From Nocardia sienata NBRC 100364 (GTDB lineage: Bacteria > Actinomycetota > Actinomycetes > Mycobacteriales > Mycobacteriaceae), in the NCBI RefSeq assembly GCF_001613205.1, contig NZ_BDBX01000002.1, positions 62,001-126,000 of the forward strand: DNA of 64,000 bases. The letters are read 5' to 3'. This document shows, in pieces, positions 8,264 through 17,011 of the stretch. The notes beneath the pieces are model-generated. The model was not told the DNA's origin and made no database searches. It saw only the letters and a list, made by a program, of their open reading frames with translations. Positions within the stretch are counted from its first letter, which is position 1. Each line of letters starts with the position of its first letter. Both the position numbers and the translations under genes were made by a program.

Positions 8264-9711
8264 GCGCCACCGGCGCGGTCGCCGCCGTCGATCTCGGTGC
8301 CACCAGCGGCCGGGTCATGCTGGCGCGGGTCGGTCCCGGCCGTATCGCCATGCGGCAGGTCGCCCGATTCGCCAACGACCCACTGCCGCTGTGGCACGGC
8401 GATCGAGAGGCGCTGCACTGGGATCTTCCCGGTCTGTACCGGCATATCGGACGCGGCCTGGCCGAGGCCGCCCGGCTGGAACCGGGCTTGTTGGGCGCCG
8501 GGATCGACTCGTGGGCAATCGATTACGGTCTGCTCCGGCACGGCGCCCCGCTCGGACTGCCCTACCACTACCGCGACACCCGTTCGGTCGCCGGTGTGGA
8601 GGCGGTACATGCGGTCGTGGACCCGGGCGAGTTATACCGCCGGAACGGACTGCAGTTCCTGCCCTTCACCACGATCTACCAGCTCGCCACCGATCGACTC
8701 CGGGGCGCACTCGAATCCGCGGACGAGGCACTGCTCATCCCGGACCTGCTGGGCTACTGGCTGACCGGTGTCCGGGTCACCGAACGCACCAACGCCTCCA
8801 CCACCGGACTGCTCGGGTTGGACGGCCGCTGGGACGACGAGGTACGGACCCGGCTGGGTCTGCCGGATCTTTTTCCGGACGTGGTCGAACCCGGCGCGAC
8901 CCTGGGCCCGGTATTACCCTCGGTCGCAGCGGCTTTCGGGTTGGACCGGGCGGTGACACTGAGCACCGTCGCCTCGCACGACACGGCGTCCGCCGTGGCC
9001 GCGGTACCGATGGCGCCGGACACCGCCGCGTATATCTCCTGCGGCACCTGGGGGCTGGTCGGAGTGGAACTGCCCGCGCCGCTGGTCTCGGCGGCCGGAC
9101 GGGACGCCAACTTCACCAACGAGGCCGGACTCGACGGGCGCACCCGCTATCTGCGCAACGTCATGGGCTTATGGCTGCTCAGTGAGTCGGTGCGGCACTG
9201 GCAGCGCACCGACAACACCATGGACCTCGCCCGACTGCTCGCCGCGGCCGCCGACGCCCCCCCTCCGGCGGCCGTATTCGACGTGGACGACCCGGTGTTC
9301 CTCACCCCCGGTGATATGCCCGGCCGGATCGCTGACTGGTACACGACCCGGGCGCTGCCGGCGCCGGACGGCCCCGTCCCGACGGCGCGTGCCATTGTGG
9401 AGAGCCTCGCCGCCGCCTTTGCCGCCGGAGTGCGGACCGCCGAGGAGCTGACCGGCATCCCGGTGCGCACGATCCACCTCGTGGGCGGCGGCGCCCGCAA
9501 CCGGCTGCTGTGCCGGTTGCTGGCCGAGCACGCCGGGGTCCCGGTATTGGCCGGCCCCGTCGAGGCGACCTCGCTCGGAAATATTCTGGTGCAGGCCCGC
9601 ACACACGGCCTGCTGCGCGGCGATGTGGACGCGCTGCGCGCCGAGGTGACCGCCGCGTTCCCGCCGCAGCGCTACGAGCCGCGCATCGAACCCGTCAGGA
9701 AAGCAGGCTGA
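8260..9711 (+). CDS. rhaB: L-rhamnulokinase (FGGY family)
   Basis: 483 residues, matching the family. The start ATG at 8260 overlaps the aldolase stop. The ATPase-fold phosphate loop [14 protein letters not shown] is at the N-terminus. The FGGY blocks are [28 protein letters not shown] and [20 protein letters not shown] near the C-terminus. It phosphorylates L-rhamnulose to L-rhamnulose-1-phosphate with ATP in the cytosol. Its stop overlaps the next start (TGATG), so kinase and lactate dehydrogenase are translationally coupled. Confidence 0.93.
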   Translation: MSATGAVAAVDLGATSGRVMLARVGPGRIAMRQVARFANDPLPLWHGDREALHWDLPGLYRHIGRGLAEAARLEPGLLGAGIDSWAIDYGLLRHGAPLGLPYHYRDTRSVAGVEAVHAVVDPGELYRRNGLQFLPFTTIYQLATDRLRGALESADEALLIPDLLGYWLTGVRVTERTNASTTGLLGLDGRWDDEVRTRLGLPDLFPDVVEPGATLGPVLPSVAAAFGLDRAVTLSTVASHDTASAVAAVPMAPDTAAYISCGTWGLVGVELPAPLVSAAGRDANFTNEAGLDGRTRYLRNVMGLWLLSESVRHWQRTDNTMDLARLLAAAADAPPPAAVFDVDDPVFLTPGDMPGRIADWYTTRALPAPDGPVPTARAIVESLAAAFAAGVRTAEELTGIPVRTIHLVGGGARNRLLCRLLAEHAGVPVLAGPVEATSLGNILVQARTHGLLRGDVDALRAEVTAAFPPQRYEPRIEPVRKAG

Positions 9712-10958
9712 TGAAACGACAGCTACCCAAACCCCGTGATCTCGCGCCGCTGATGCAGTTCAAGAAGCCGCGCATAGGCGTGCAGCGGCGGCTCGACGCC
9801 GCCCTCACCATCGAGGACCTCCGCCGTATCGCCAAGAGGCGCACCCCGCGCGCCGCCTTCGACTACACCGACGGTGCCGCGGAAGGTGAGATCTCCCTGG
9901 ACCGCGCGCGGCAGGCGTTCCTCGATATCGAATTCCACCCGGCGATCCTGCGCGACGTTTCCAAGGTCACCACCGGCCGGGAAGTCCTCGGTGGACCGGT
10001 ATCGCTGCCGTTCGGTATCGCCCCGACCGGTTTCACCCGGATGATGCAGACCGAGGGCGAGTACGCGGGCGCCCGGGTGGCGGGCCGCGCCGGAATCCCG
10101 TTCTCCCTCTCCACCATGGGTACCGCCTCCATCGAGGATGTGGCCGCGGCGAATCCGCACGGCCGCAACTGGTTCCAGCTCTACATGTGGAAGGACCGCG
10201 ACCGCTCCATGGCGCTGGTCGAGCGCGCCGCCGCCGCGGGCTTCGATACCCTGCTGGTGACGGTGGACGTCCCCGTGGCCGGCGCCCGCCTGCGCGACAC
10301 CCGCAACGGCATGTCGATCCCACCCGCGCTCACCCCGGCCACCGTGCTCGACGCATTGCCCCGGCCGCGCTGGTGGATCGACTTCCTCACCACCGAACCG
10401 CTGGCCTTCGCCTCGCTGGACCGCTGGTCGGGCACCGTGGCGGAGCTGCTCGACTCCATGTTCGACCCGACGGTGAACTTCGAGGACCTGGCGTGGATCC
10501 GCGACCAGTGGCCCGGCAAGGTGGTCGTCAAGGGCATCCAGACCCTCGCCGACGCCCGGGCGGTGGTGGACACCGGCGTCGACGGCCTCGTGCTCTCCAA
10601 CCACGGCGGCCGCCAACTGGACCGGGCACCCGTACCGTTCCATCTGCTGCCCGAGGTCGCCCGGGAACTCGGGCGTGACACCGAGATTCTCCTCGACACC
10701 GGCATCATGTCCGGCGCCGATATCGTGGCCGCGATAGCGCTCGGCGCCCGCTTCACCCTCATCGGCCGCGCCTACCTCTACGGCCTGATGGCCGGCGGCG
10801 AAGCCGGGGTGAACCGAGCGGTGGAAATTCTCACCGGACAGGTCGAGCGCACCATGCGGTTGCTCGGCGTCACCTGCCTGGAGGAACTGACACCGCAGCA
10901 TGTGACCCAGCTGACCAGGCTTGCTCCGCGCCCGATCCCCGGCCAAGATCGAGGGTGA
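9711..10958 (+). CDS. lldD: FMN-dependent L-lactate dehydrogenase (alpha-hydroxy-acid dehydrogenase family)
   Basis: 415 residues. FMN/active-site blocks: the N-terminal [71 protein letters not shown] (catalytic His and Arg) and [19 protein letters not shown]. It oxidises L-lactate to pyruvate and passes electrons to the respiratory chain. In this operon it completes the route lactaldehyde-lactate-pyruvate produced by the preceding bifunctional enzyme. It could act on another 2-hydroxy acid, but the context argues for lactate. Confidence 0.88.
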   Translation: MKRQLPKPRDLAPLMQFKKPRIGVQRRLDAALTIEDLRRIAKRRTPRAAFDYTDGAAEGEISLDRARQAFLDIEFHPAILRDVSKVTTGREVLGGPVSLPFGIAPTGFTRMMQTEGEYAGARVAGRAGIPFSLSTMGTASIEDVAAANPHGRNWFQLYMWKDRDRSMALVERAAAAGFDTLLVTVDVPVAGARLRDTRNGMSIPPALTPATVLDALPRPRWWIDFLTTEPLAFASLDRWSGTVAELLDSMFDPTVNFEDLAWIRDQWPGKVVVKGIQTLADARAVVDTGVDGLVLSNHGGRQLDRAPVPFHLLPEVARELGRDTEILLDTGIMSGADIVAAIALGARFTLIGRAYLYGLMAGGEAGVNRAVEILTGQVERTMRLLGVTCLEELTPQHVTQLTRLAPRPIPGQDRG

Positions 10959-10971
10959 GCAGGCCACGGCG

Positions 10972-12003
10972 ATGCCTGCGCGGACAGAGGAGGTGCCGGC
11001 GCCGGTGGTGAGCATGCGGGAGGTCGCCGCCGCGGCGTCGGTATCGGTCGGCACCGTCTCCAATGTGCTCAACGCGCCCGACAAGGTCGCACCCGCCACC
11101 GTCGAGCGGGTTCTCGCCGCCATCGATCGCCTGGGTTTTGTCCGCAACGATGCGGCGCGTCAGCTCAAGGCGGGCCGCTCTCGCTGCGTCGGCCTGGTGG
11201 TGCTCGATATCGGCAATCCCTTCTTCTCCGACGTGGCCCGCGCCGCGCAGCAGCGCGCCGCCGAACACGATCTCGTCGTGTTGCTGGGCTCGAGCGACGA
11301 CGATCCGCACCGCGAACGCCGCTACCTGGAAACCTTCGACGAACAGCGGGTTTTCGGGCTCCTCATCTCACCGTCCGGAGAGGATCAGCACCGGCTCGTC
11401 GCCTTGCACAACCGCGGCGTGCCGGTGGTTCTGGTAGACCGCGACGGGCACGGCACGCCGTTCTCCTCGGTCGCCGTGGACGATATCGCCGGCGGCGAGC
11501 TCGCCGTTCGACACCTCTGTGCCGGCGGCCGCCGGCGCATCGCCGTGATCGGAGGCCCGGCCTCGCTGACGCAGGTGGCGGATCGCCGGGCCGGCGCGCA
11601 ACGCGCCGTGGCCGAACACCCCGGTGTCACGCTCACTGTCCTCGATACCCCGGCCATGACCGTGCTCGCCGGTCGCGCCGTCGGCGAGCGCATCGCCGCC
11701 CGGCCCGCCGATGACCGGCCAGATGCTGTGTTCTGCGTCAACGACCTACTCGCGATCGGTGTGCTGCAGGCCCTCACGCTGCACGGCGTCGAGGTACCCG
11801 GCGACGTGGCGCTGGTCGGCTACGACGATATCGACTTCGCCCAGTCCGCGGTCGTCCCGCTCACCTCCATTCGTCAACCTCGGGCCGATATCGGCTCCGT
11901 CGCCGTCGACCTGCTGGTCGCCGCCGCGGAGGATGGGGGAGCGCAGCCGGAGCACGTCTGTTTCCGCCCCTATCTCGTCGAGCGCGCCTCCACCGCCCGC
12001 TGA
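10972..12003 (+). CDS. LacI-family repressor of the rhamnose operon
   Basis: 343 residues from ATG 10972. An in-frame TTG at 10921 would overlap lldD. The helix-turn-helix is at residues about 15-35 (REVAAAASVSVGTVSNVLN), then the hinge helix and a periplasmic-binding-like effector domain (GLVVLDIGNPFFSDVARAAQ, DAVFCVNDLLAIGVLQAL, VGYDDIDFAQSAVVPLTSIRQP). It closes the operon it most likely represses through the palindrome at 3199-3212. The inducer is probably L-rhamnose, L-rhamnulose or a phosphate of it (inference). Confidence 0.9.
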   Translation: MPARTEEVPAPVVSMREVAAAASVSVGTVSNVLNAPDKVAPATVERVLAAIDRLGFVRNDAARQLKAGRSRCVGLVVLDIGNPFFSDVARAAQQRAAEHDLVVLLGSSDDDPHRERRYLETFDEQRVFGLLISPSGEDQHRLVALHNRGVPVVLVDRDGHGTPFSSVAVDDIAGGELAVRHLCAGGRRRIAVIGGPASLTQVADRRAGAQRAVAEHPGVTLTVLDTPAMTVLAGRAVGERIAARPADDRPDAVFCVNDLLAIGVLQALTLHGVEVPGDVALVGYDDIDFAQSAVVPLTSIRQPRADIGSVAVDLLVAAAEDGGAQPEHVCFRPYLVERASTAR

Positions 12004-12138
12004 GCCGGCTCGACACGGTCGCCGGCCAGGTGCGGTGTACGTCGAAGTCGTTCGATACCAACATCTTTGCGCGCGGGTGGTGACAGACTGACCGGCGGTG
12101 TTTGTAGAGGACCGATCCACCAAGTCAGGAGCGCGCTC

Positions 12139-14157
12139 GTGCCACGTGAAATCGATTCGGCTGTCTTCCCGCATCTGGAGGCGGACCTGGACCGCGTCCG
12201 CGACATTCTCGGACCTGTTCGACTGGAGAACAGACCGGAACTGACCGCGCTCACAGAAGAAGGGCCGGGCACCTCCCGACGTCTGGTCCGCCCGACTCTG
12301 ACCCTACTGTCGTACTACCTGCTCGCCGATCCCGATACGCCGGCCGTCGACCGGGCGGTGCGCGCCGCGGCGGCCGTGGAGACGATGCATCTGGGGTCGC
12401 TCTACCACGACGACGTCGTCGACCACGCGGACCAGCGCCGAGGCCGTCCCAGTGCCAACGCGGTGTGGGGATCGCATATGGCCGTTCTGGGTGGGGACGC
12501 GGTGACGTTCTCGGGCCTGCGCATGCTGGCCGAACTCGGCCCGCGCGAGGTTCTCGCGGCGACGATCGCGGGCGAGCAGATGTGCGCGGGCATGGTGATC
12601 GAGGCCGCCGACCTCTACGTTCCCTCCCGCAGCGAGCAGTCCTATCTGGACACGATCGACGGGAAGACGGCGGCGGTGCTGTCGCTGGCGTGCCGGGTAG
12701 GGGCGATGCAAGCCGGTCGCTCCGAGGACGAAGAAGAGGCGTTGGCGTTGTTCGGCCGTTACTTCGGACTGGCCTACCAGCTGTACGACGACATCCTCGA
12801 TCTGACCTCGACCGCCGAGGAAATGGGTAAACCCGTCAATGCGGATCTGCCCGAGGGTATCTACACACTTCCGGTGATCCGCGCGGCGGCCCACGACACG
12901 GACCTGGCCCGCCTGCTGCGCGGCAGAATGACGGGGGAGCAAGCCGCACGGGCCCGGGAACTGGTCATCGCCTCCGGCGCTGTCGACCAAGCCCGGGCGG
13001 TGGCCGACGAATTCATCGACAAGGCCGCCGGTCGGCTCGCCGACCTGCCCGTCGCCTCGGACGCCCGCGAAGTGTTGACCGCCTACATCCAGTCGATCCT
13101 CGACCGGCGCCCCGCTCACCTCGCGGTCGCCCAACCCCTGACACGGCCCTCCGAGGCTCCGGTCGACGACCTTCCGCCGCGGGTCGCGGAATGGCTGACG
13201 AGCTGGTTGGTCGATACCGGCCTCGCTACCTCTGCGGCCGAGGCCGACTACCACCGGTGGACAGGAGCGATCCGGAGCCGGGCACGAATTCTGGCCCCGG
13301 CGGCGGACGCGGCTCGCGAACAGACCGCCTACGGCATGGCCGTGCTGGCCCTCATGTGGGACGACCTCTTCGAGGATCCCCAGCTGACCGATCCGGAAGA
13401 TGTGACCGCGCTGCGGCGTGGCATGGTGGCGACACTGCGCCAGGATCCCGAGGCACCGTGGCGGTCGGGCGCGATTCCGACGGCGTGGGCGAGCTTGTGG
13501 CCGCGGCTGCGTGAGGGTCGCACCGCTCGCTGGCAGGAGCGGTTTCTCGACGGCATCGAGGAATGGTTCGAAGCCGCCGAACGCGAAGCGCACCATCGCA
13601 TCGACGGCTATATCCCCGCCACCGCCGACTACCTGCCATTGCGGATGTCGACCAGTGGACTGGAAACCGCCATCGCCGTGATGGAGATGTACCACGACCG
13701 GGAACTGCCCGCGAAAGTGCGCAATCACCCCGTCATCCGCCGTCTCGAGGAACTCGGCTTCTGGGTGACTTTTGTGGAGAACGATCTGGTGGGGCTGGCC
13801 CAGGACGAGGCCGACCGAGTCCCCTACAACCTGGTCAGGGCGGTCCGTCACGAGACGGGCTGCACCCGCGGCGAAGCCGTCGAGCAGGTGCGGCGCCAGG
13901 TCGCCGAGCATCGCGTCCAGTTCGAGGCAGCGATCCGCTACGTCCCCACCCTCTTCCGCGTGCTTCCCGGCCTGTCGGGCAAGGGGAAGGACTACGCGCA
14001 GATGTACGGAAGTATGGCGCGAATGGGGCTGTGGGGGCGTGAGAGCGATAGGTACACGCCGACGTCGAGTTCCGCGACTTCTGCGGCGCCGGACCTGGAA
14101 CGCTTGCGCCGCGAGGTCTACTACCGGGCCACCGAACCGGCTCCTGCCGTGCTGTAG
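12139..14157 (+). CDS. Fused polyprenyl diphosphate synthase - class I terpene synthase
   Basis: 672 residues from GTG 12139 (AGGAG at 12127-12131). Residues 1-~330 are an isoprenyl diphosphate synthase with first Asp-rich motif DDVVD (91-95), second motif DDILD (217-221) and NADLPEGIYTLPV. Small residues at -4/-5 of the first motif (Ser87, Gly86) fit GGPP or longer products. After a Pro/Ala-rich linker, residues ~350-672 form a bacterial terpene synthase. It has DDLFED (408-413), sensor Arg502, NSE-type motif NDLVGLAQD (548-556, with D at the usual E) and the terminal RY (638-639). Arg502 lies exactly 46 residues before Asn548, as in known enzymes. The protein should make and cyclise its own prenyl diphosphate. 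The product is unknown. Confidence 0.9.
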   Translation: MPREIDSAVFPHLEADLDRVRDILGPVRLENRPELTALTEEGPGTSRRLVRPTLTLLSYYLLADPDTPAVDRAVRAAAAVETMHLGSLYHDDVVDHADQRRGRPSANAVWGSHMAVLGGDAVTFSGLRMLAELGPREVLAATIAGEQMCAGMVIEAADLYVPSRSEQSYLDTIDGKTAAVLSLACRVGAMQAGRSEDEEEALALFGRYFGLAYQLYDDILDLTSTAEEMGKPVNADLPEGIYTLPVIRAAAHDTDLARLLRGRMTGEQAARARELVIASGAVDQARAVADEFIDKAAGRLADLPVASDAREVLTAYIQSILDRRPAHLAVAQPLTRPSEAPVDDLPPRVAEWLTSWLVDTGLATSAAEADYHRWTGAIRSRARILAPAADAAREQTAYGMAVLALMWDDLFEDPQLTDPEDVTALRRGMVATLRQDPEAPWRSGAIPTAWASLWPRLREGRTARWQERFLDGIEEWFEAAEREAHHRIDGYIPATADYLPLRMSTSGLETAIAVMEMYHDRELPAKVRNHPVIRRLEELGFWVTFVENDLVGLAQDEADRVPYNLVRAVRHETGCTRGEAVEQVRRQVAEHRVQFEAAIRYVPTLFRVLPGLSGKGKDYAQMYGSMARMGLWGRESDRYTPTSSSATSAAPDLERLRREVYYRATEPAPAVL

Positions 14158-14188
14158 CTCTCGCAGCCGGCAAAGCAAGGGTGTGTCT

Positions 14189-14224
14189 GTCCCGGACTGT
14201 CCACCAGTGCGGACGGCCCGGGAC
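14189..14224. terminator. Hairpin between convergent genes
   Basis: GTCCCGG (14189-14195) pairs with CCGGGAC (14218-14224), and a second nested stem GTCC/GGAC (14199-14202 with 14211-14214) lies inside. It is between the converging terpene synthase and ABC permease genes, so a bidirectional terminator is likely. No T-tract is obvious. Confidence 0.5.
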
Positions 14225-14230
14225 ACGCGC

Positions 14231-15063
14231 TCAGTGTTTCGCCGGCTGTCCGGACTTCGCCGGCCCGAGGATGCGGAACGCGGAGATCCGACTCCACCGC
14301 GTGGGTCCGAGGGACGAGCGGGTGCGCAGATGGAAGGCGACCAGTCCGGCGAGGGCGCTCGCGGTGAACCAGACCAGTTGCACGGCGAACCCCGCGAAGA
14401 GGGTGGTGTCGGAGAAACGGCTGCGGTCGAGGCCTGCATCGCACCGTAGGAAGGCAGCCAGCGTACGAATTCGCTGTCCGCGCCGCTGCTGGCGATGGGG
14501 TTCTGCACAGCCATGTCGAAACAGCTGATCATCGCTATGGCGAACATGCCCTCGACTTCGCGGCGCAGCAGCGCGCCGAGGGCGACACCCAGCGCGCCGT
14601 AGGTCATCGCCGCGCAGAACAGCGCCGCGGCGAGCTGGATCGGCCGTTGCGGCGACCAGTAGCAGCAGATGACAGCGGTGGCATAGACACAGACTCCCAG
14701 CGAGGCCACCACCAGACAGGCGATTTTCGCCAGAGCCAATGCCACCCGGGGGAATCCGGCCATCGACAGACGCCGGTCGAAGGCTCCGCTGCCGAAAGTC
14801 GCCGCGAACATCATGAACCCGATGATCAGCGAGACCGCGGTGAGGGCGCCGCTGATCTGGGCCAGCTCATTGCCGTCGGCGCGCAGCACGAGACCGGTGT
14901 CGCGGAGCCGGAACGGTACCTCGATATCGGTGACCGCCACGCGCACCAGAGTGATCAGAACGGGGACGAAGACGGCCACCAACACCATGGCGAACCGGTT
15001 ACGCGCGTGCTCGACGAGGCCCAAACGCGTGGCGATCAGGAACAGTCGCAGGCCGTCGCTCAT
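14231..15063 (-). pseudogene. ABC-2-type transporter permease, single frameshift
   Basis: Reading from ATG 15063 (overlapping the ATPase stop as ATGA), about 210 residues encode several membrane segments (for example LTAVSLIIGFMMFAATFGSG and ALGVALGALLRREVEGMFAI) up to WLPSYGAMQA near 14432. There the frame shifts by one missing base. The homologous continuation LDRSRFSDTTLFAGFAVQLV, with a last membrane segment, runs in another frame to the stop at 14231-14233. The whole would be ~277 residues, a normal size. It is either a recent mutation or a sequence error. The partner ATPase is intact. Confidence 0.75.
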
Positions 15064-15665
15064 CCGGCTGTCTCCTGTCTGCTCCTGAGCACGCCCTCGT
15101 GCAACCGCCACACCTGATCCAGCCTGTCGGTGTCGTGTGCCAGATGCGAGACGATCAGCACCGACCGGCCGGTGTCTCGGAACTCCGCGACCAGATCCCA
15201 GAAACGTAGATACGTCTCCCAGTCGAAACCCTGATACGGCTCGTCGAGTAACAGCACCTGCGGATCGTGCATCACCGCGAGCGTGAGGTTGAGTTTCTGG
15301 CGCGTACCGCCGCTCAGCGTGGCGACCCGCTCACCGGCATATTCGGAGAAGCGCAGGATTTCCATGGTCTCCTCGGCCCGCCGCAGGTCCGCGACAGCGT
15401 AGGCCGCGGCGAAGAAGTCCAGGTGCTGGCGAACTGTGAACGCATCGTTGAGAACCACCCGCTGGGGGCAGTAACCGAACCGCCCGCGATGCCGGACCAC
15501 CCCGCGGTCCGGTCGCAGCTCTCCGGAAAGCACTTTCAACAATGTCGACTTGCCCACCCCGTTCTCGCCGACGATTCCCACCAGCGCCCCCGCAGGCAAC
15601 ACGATATCGATGCCGCGCAGCACCGACCGCCTGCCGTACGAATGGTGGACGTCCTCCACTTCCAT
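15060..15665 (-). CDS. ABC transporter ATP-binding protein
   Basis: 201 residues from ATG 15665 (AAGGGGCG upstream). Walker A GENGVGKSTLLK, Q-loop region YCPQRVVLNDAFTV, signature ATLSGGTRQKLNL, Walker B VLLLDEPYQGFDWE and switch His in LIVSHLAHD are all present. It energises an ABC-2-type exporter with the following permease. The pair converges on the terpene synthase fusion, so export of its product is conceivable but not shown. Confidence 0.88.
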   Translation of the reverse strand: MEVEDVHHSYGRRSVLRGIDIVLPAGALVGIVGENGVGKSTLLKVLSGELRPDRGVVRHRGRFGYCPQRVVLNDAFTVRQHLDFFAAAYAVADLRRAEETMEILRFSEYAGERVATLSGGTRQKLNLTLAVMHDPQVLLLDEPYQGFDWETYLRFWDLVAEFRDTGRSVLIVSHLAHDTDRLDQVWRLHEGVLRSRQETAG

Positions 15666-15816
15666 TCGCGCCCCTTGTCTTCCGCCGACATGGTGGTCGG
15701 TTCGCCGCACGCATGCTACCAACGAACCGGCAGCAGGAAGCCGAACTCGTTGTTCAAGGTTCAGTCGGCCGAAAGCAATTGCGAGAGAGCCGGTTCGCTC
15801 TGTCCGCCAAGCGCCT

Positions 15817-16704
15817 TCATGCCCGTCCGAGTACGGCGGTCAGGTCGAGCCGGTCGAGGCGGTCACGGTCGGCGAGGATGTCGATCGCGGTGATGCGGTC
15901 GCCGGCGACGGTGAAGCCGATGATGGAGAAGGGCGCGTCGTCGAGGGTGTTGACCAGTCCTGCGTGGCCGTTGACGAGGGCGGGGTGGATGGTGCAGAGG
16001 GTGACCATGCGCTGGAATGTTTCGGTTTGTCCGGCGACGGCGGCCGCGCCGCGGATTACGCGCATCGCCGCGCCGGAGTCGGCGCGCAGCACCACGCCGG
16101 GGTCGAGGATGCGCAGGAGTTCGTCGAAGTCGCCGCCGCGGGCGGCGGTGAGGAAGGCGTCGACGACGCGGCGTTGCCGGAGCAGGTCCGGATTCGGCTC
16201 CGGGATGCTTCCCTGGACTCGGCGCCGGGCCTGGCTGGCAAGTTTCTTGGCGGTCTGTGGAGTGCGGTCCACGATGGGCGCGATCTGCTCATACGGCAGG
16301 GCGAACATGTCGTGCAGGACGAAGGCGAGTCGTTCGGCCGGGCTCAGTGACTCCAGTACGACCAGTAATGCCAGGCCTACCGAGTCGGCGAGCAGTGCTT
16401 CGTGTTCCGGGTCGAAGGTGGACTCACTGGTGATCACCGGGTCGGGCAGGTGCTCGGCTTCGAGTGGTTCTTCGCTGCGGGTTTTGCGGGTACGGAGCAT
16501 ATCGAGGCAGACCCGTCCGACGACGGTGGTCAGCCAGCCGCCGAGGTTGCCGACGTCGGTGGCGTCGGTGCGGGCCAGTCGCAGCCACGCTTCTTGTACT
16601 GCGTCGTCGGCTTCGGTGAGCGAGCCGAGCATCCGGTAGGCGACCGCTCGTAGGTGGGTGCGGTGTCCTTCGAATTCCTCGGCCAGTAACTGCTCGTCGT
16701 GCAC
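15817..16704 (-). CDS. ECF41-type RNA polymerase sigma factor with SnoaL-like C-terminal domain
   Basis: 295 residues from GTG 16704, preceded by GAGGAGGAA, which decides the start. Sigma2 (about 10-75) shows RAVAYRMLGSLTEADDAVQE and sigma4 (about 120-170) shows LSPAERLAFVLHDMFALPYE. A ~120-residue SnoaL-like domain follows (about 180-290), as in the ECF41 group, where it tunes activity without a membrane anti-sigma factor. Neighbouring genes on the other strand include a carboxymuconolactone-decarboxylase-like protein, a hallmark of ECF41 loci. The promoter motif at 16736-16762 suggests autoregulation. Confidence 0.9.
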   Translation of the reverse strand: MHDEQLLAEEFEGHRTHLRAVAYRMLGSLTEADDAVQEAWLRLARTDATDVGNLGGWLTTVVGRVCLDMLRTRKTRSEEPLEAEHLPDPVITSESTFDPEHEALLADSVGLALLVVLESLSPAERLAFVLHDMFALPYEQIAPIVDRTPQTAKKLASQARRRVQGSIPEPNPDLLRQRRVVDAFLTAARGGDFDELLRILDPGVVLRADSGAAMRVIRGAAAVAGQTETFQRMVTLCTIHPALVNGHAGLVNTLDDAPFSIIGFTVAGDRITAIDILADRDRLDRLDLTAVLGRA

Positions 16705-16735
16705 GGGTTCCTCCTCGATCTCGTCCCGTACCGAT

Positions 16736-16762
16736 GACGAACGGGCGGCAGGAAACGTGACC
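16736..16762 (-). promoter_or_regulatory. Probable ECF41-dependent promoter of the sigma gene
   Basis: On the minus strand GGTCACGTTT-N13-CGTC ends about 32 bases before the sigma-factor GTG. It has the same spacing as the plus-strand copy at 16895-16921 and resembles the published ECF41 consensus (TGTCACA ... CGTC). Confidence 0.7.
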
Positions 16763-16894
16763 CCTATGAGTTCTCGCCGGCTTCTTCTCGTCGCCGGCTC
16801 GTCATGCGCGTTGCCCGACTCCGATCGCCGGAACCCGACCCGGTGGTGCCGGTCCTGGCTTTCCATGAGCTCTACCTGCTCCTTTCCGTGTCGA

Positions 16895-16921
16895 GGTCAC
16901 GTTTTCGCGCCGCCGTCCGTC
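16895..16921 (+). promoter_or_regulatory. Probable ECF41-dependent promoter of the serine hydrolase operon
   Basis: GGTCACGTTT-N13-CGTC on the plus strand, 27 bases, identical in motif and spacing to the opposite-strand copy in front of the sigma gene. The hydrolase start lies 91 bases downstream. Confidence 0.7.
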
Positions 16922-17011
16922 AGTACACCAGACCACCGATCGCGGCGGCTGTTCGGAACCGAATGCTGCCGCCGCTGAGCCGTCTCGGCTGCTTTCGAGA
17001 GGAACAACACT

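Noticed and set aside
12304-14230. Minus-strand extension of the ABC permease frame through the terpene synthase
   Set aside because: After the frameshift the frame runs antisense to the synthase and has no membrane or family features; the true continuation is in another frame and stops at 14231.
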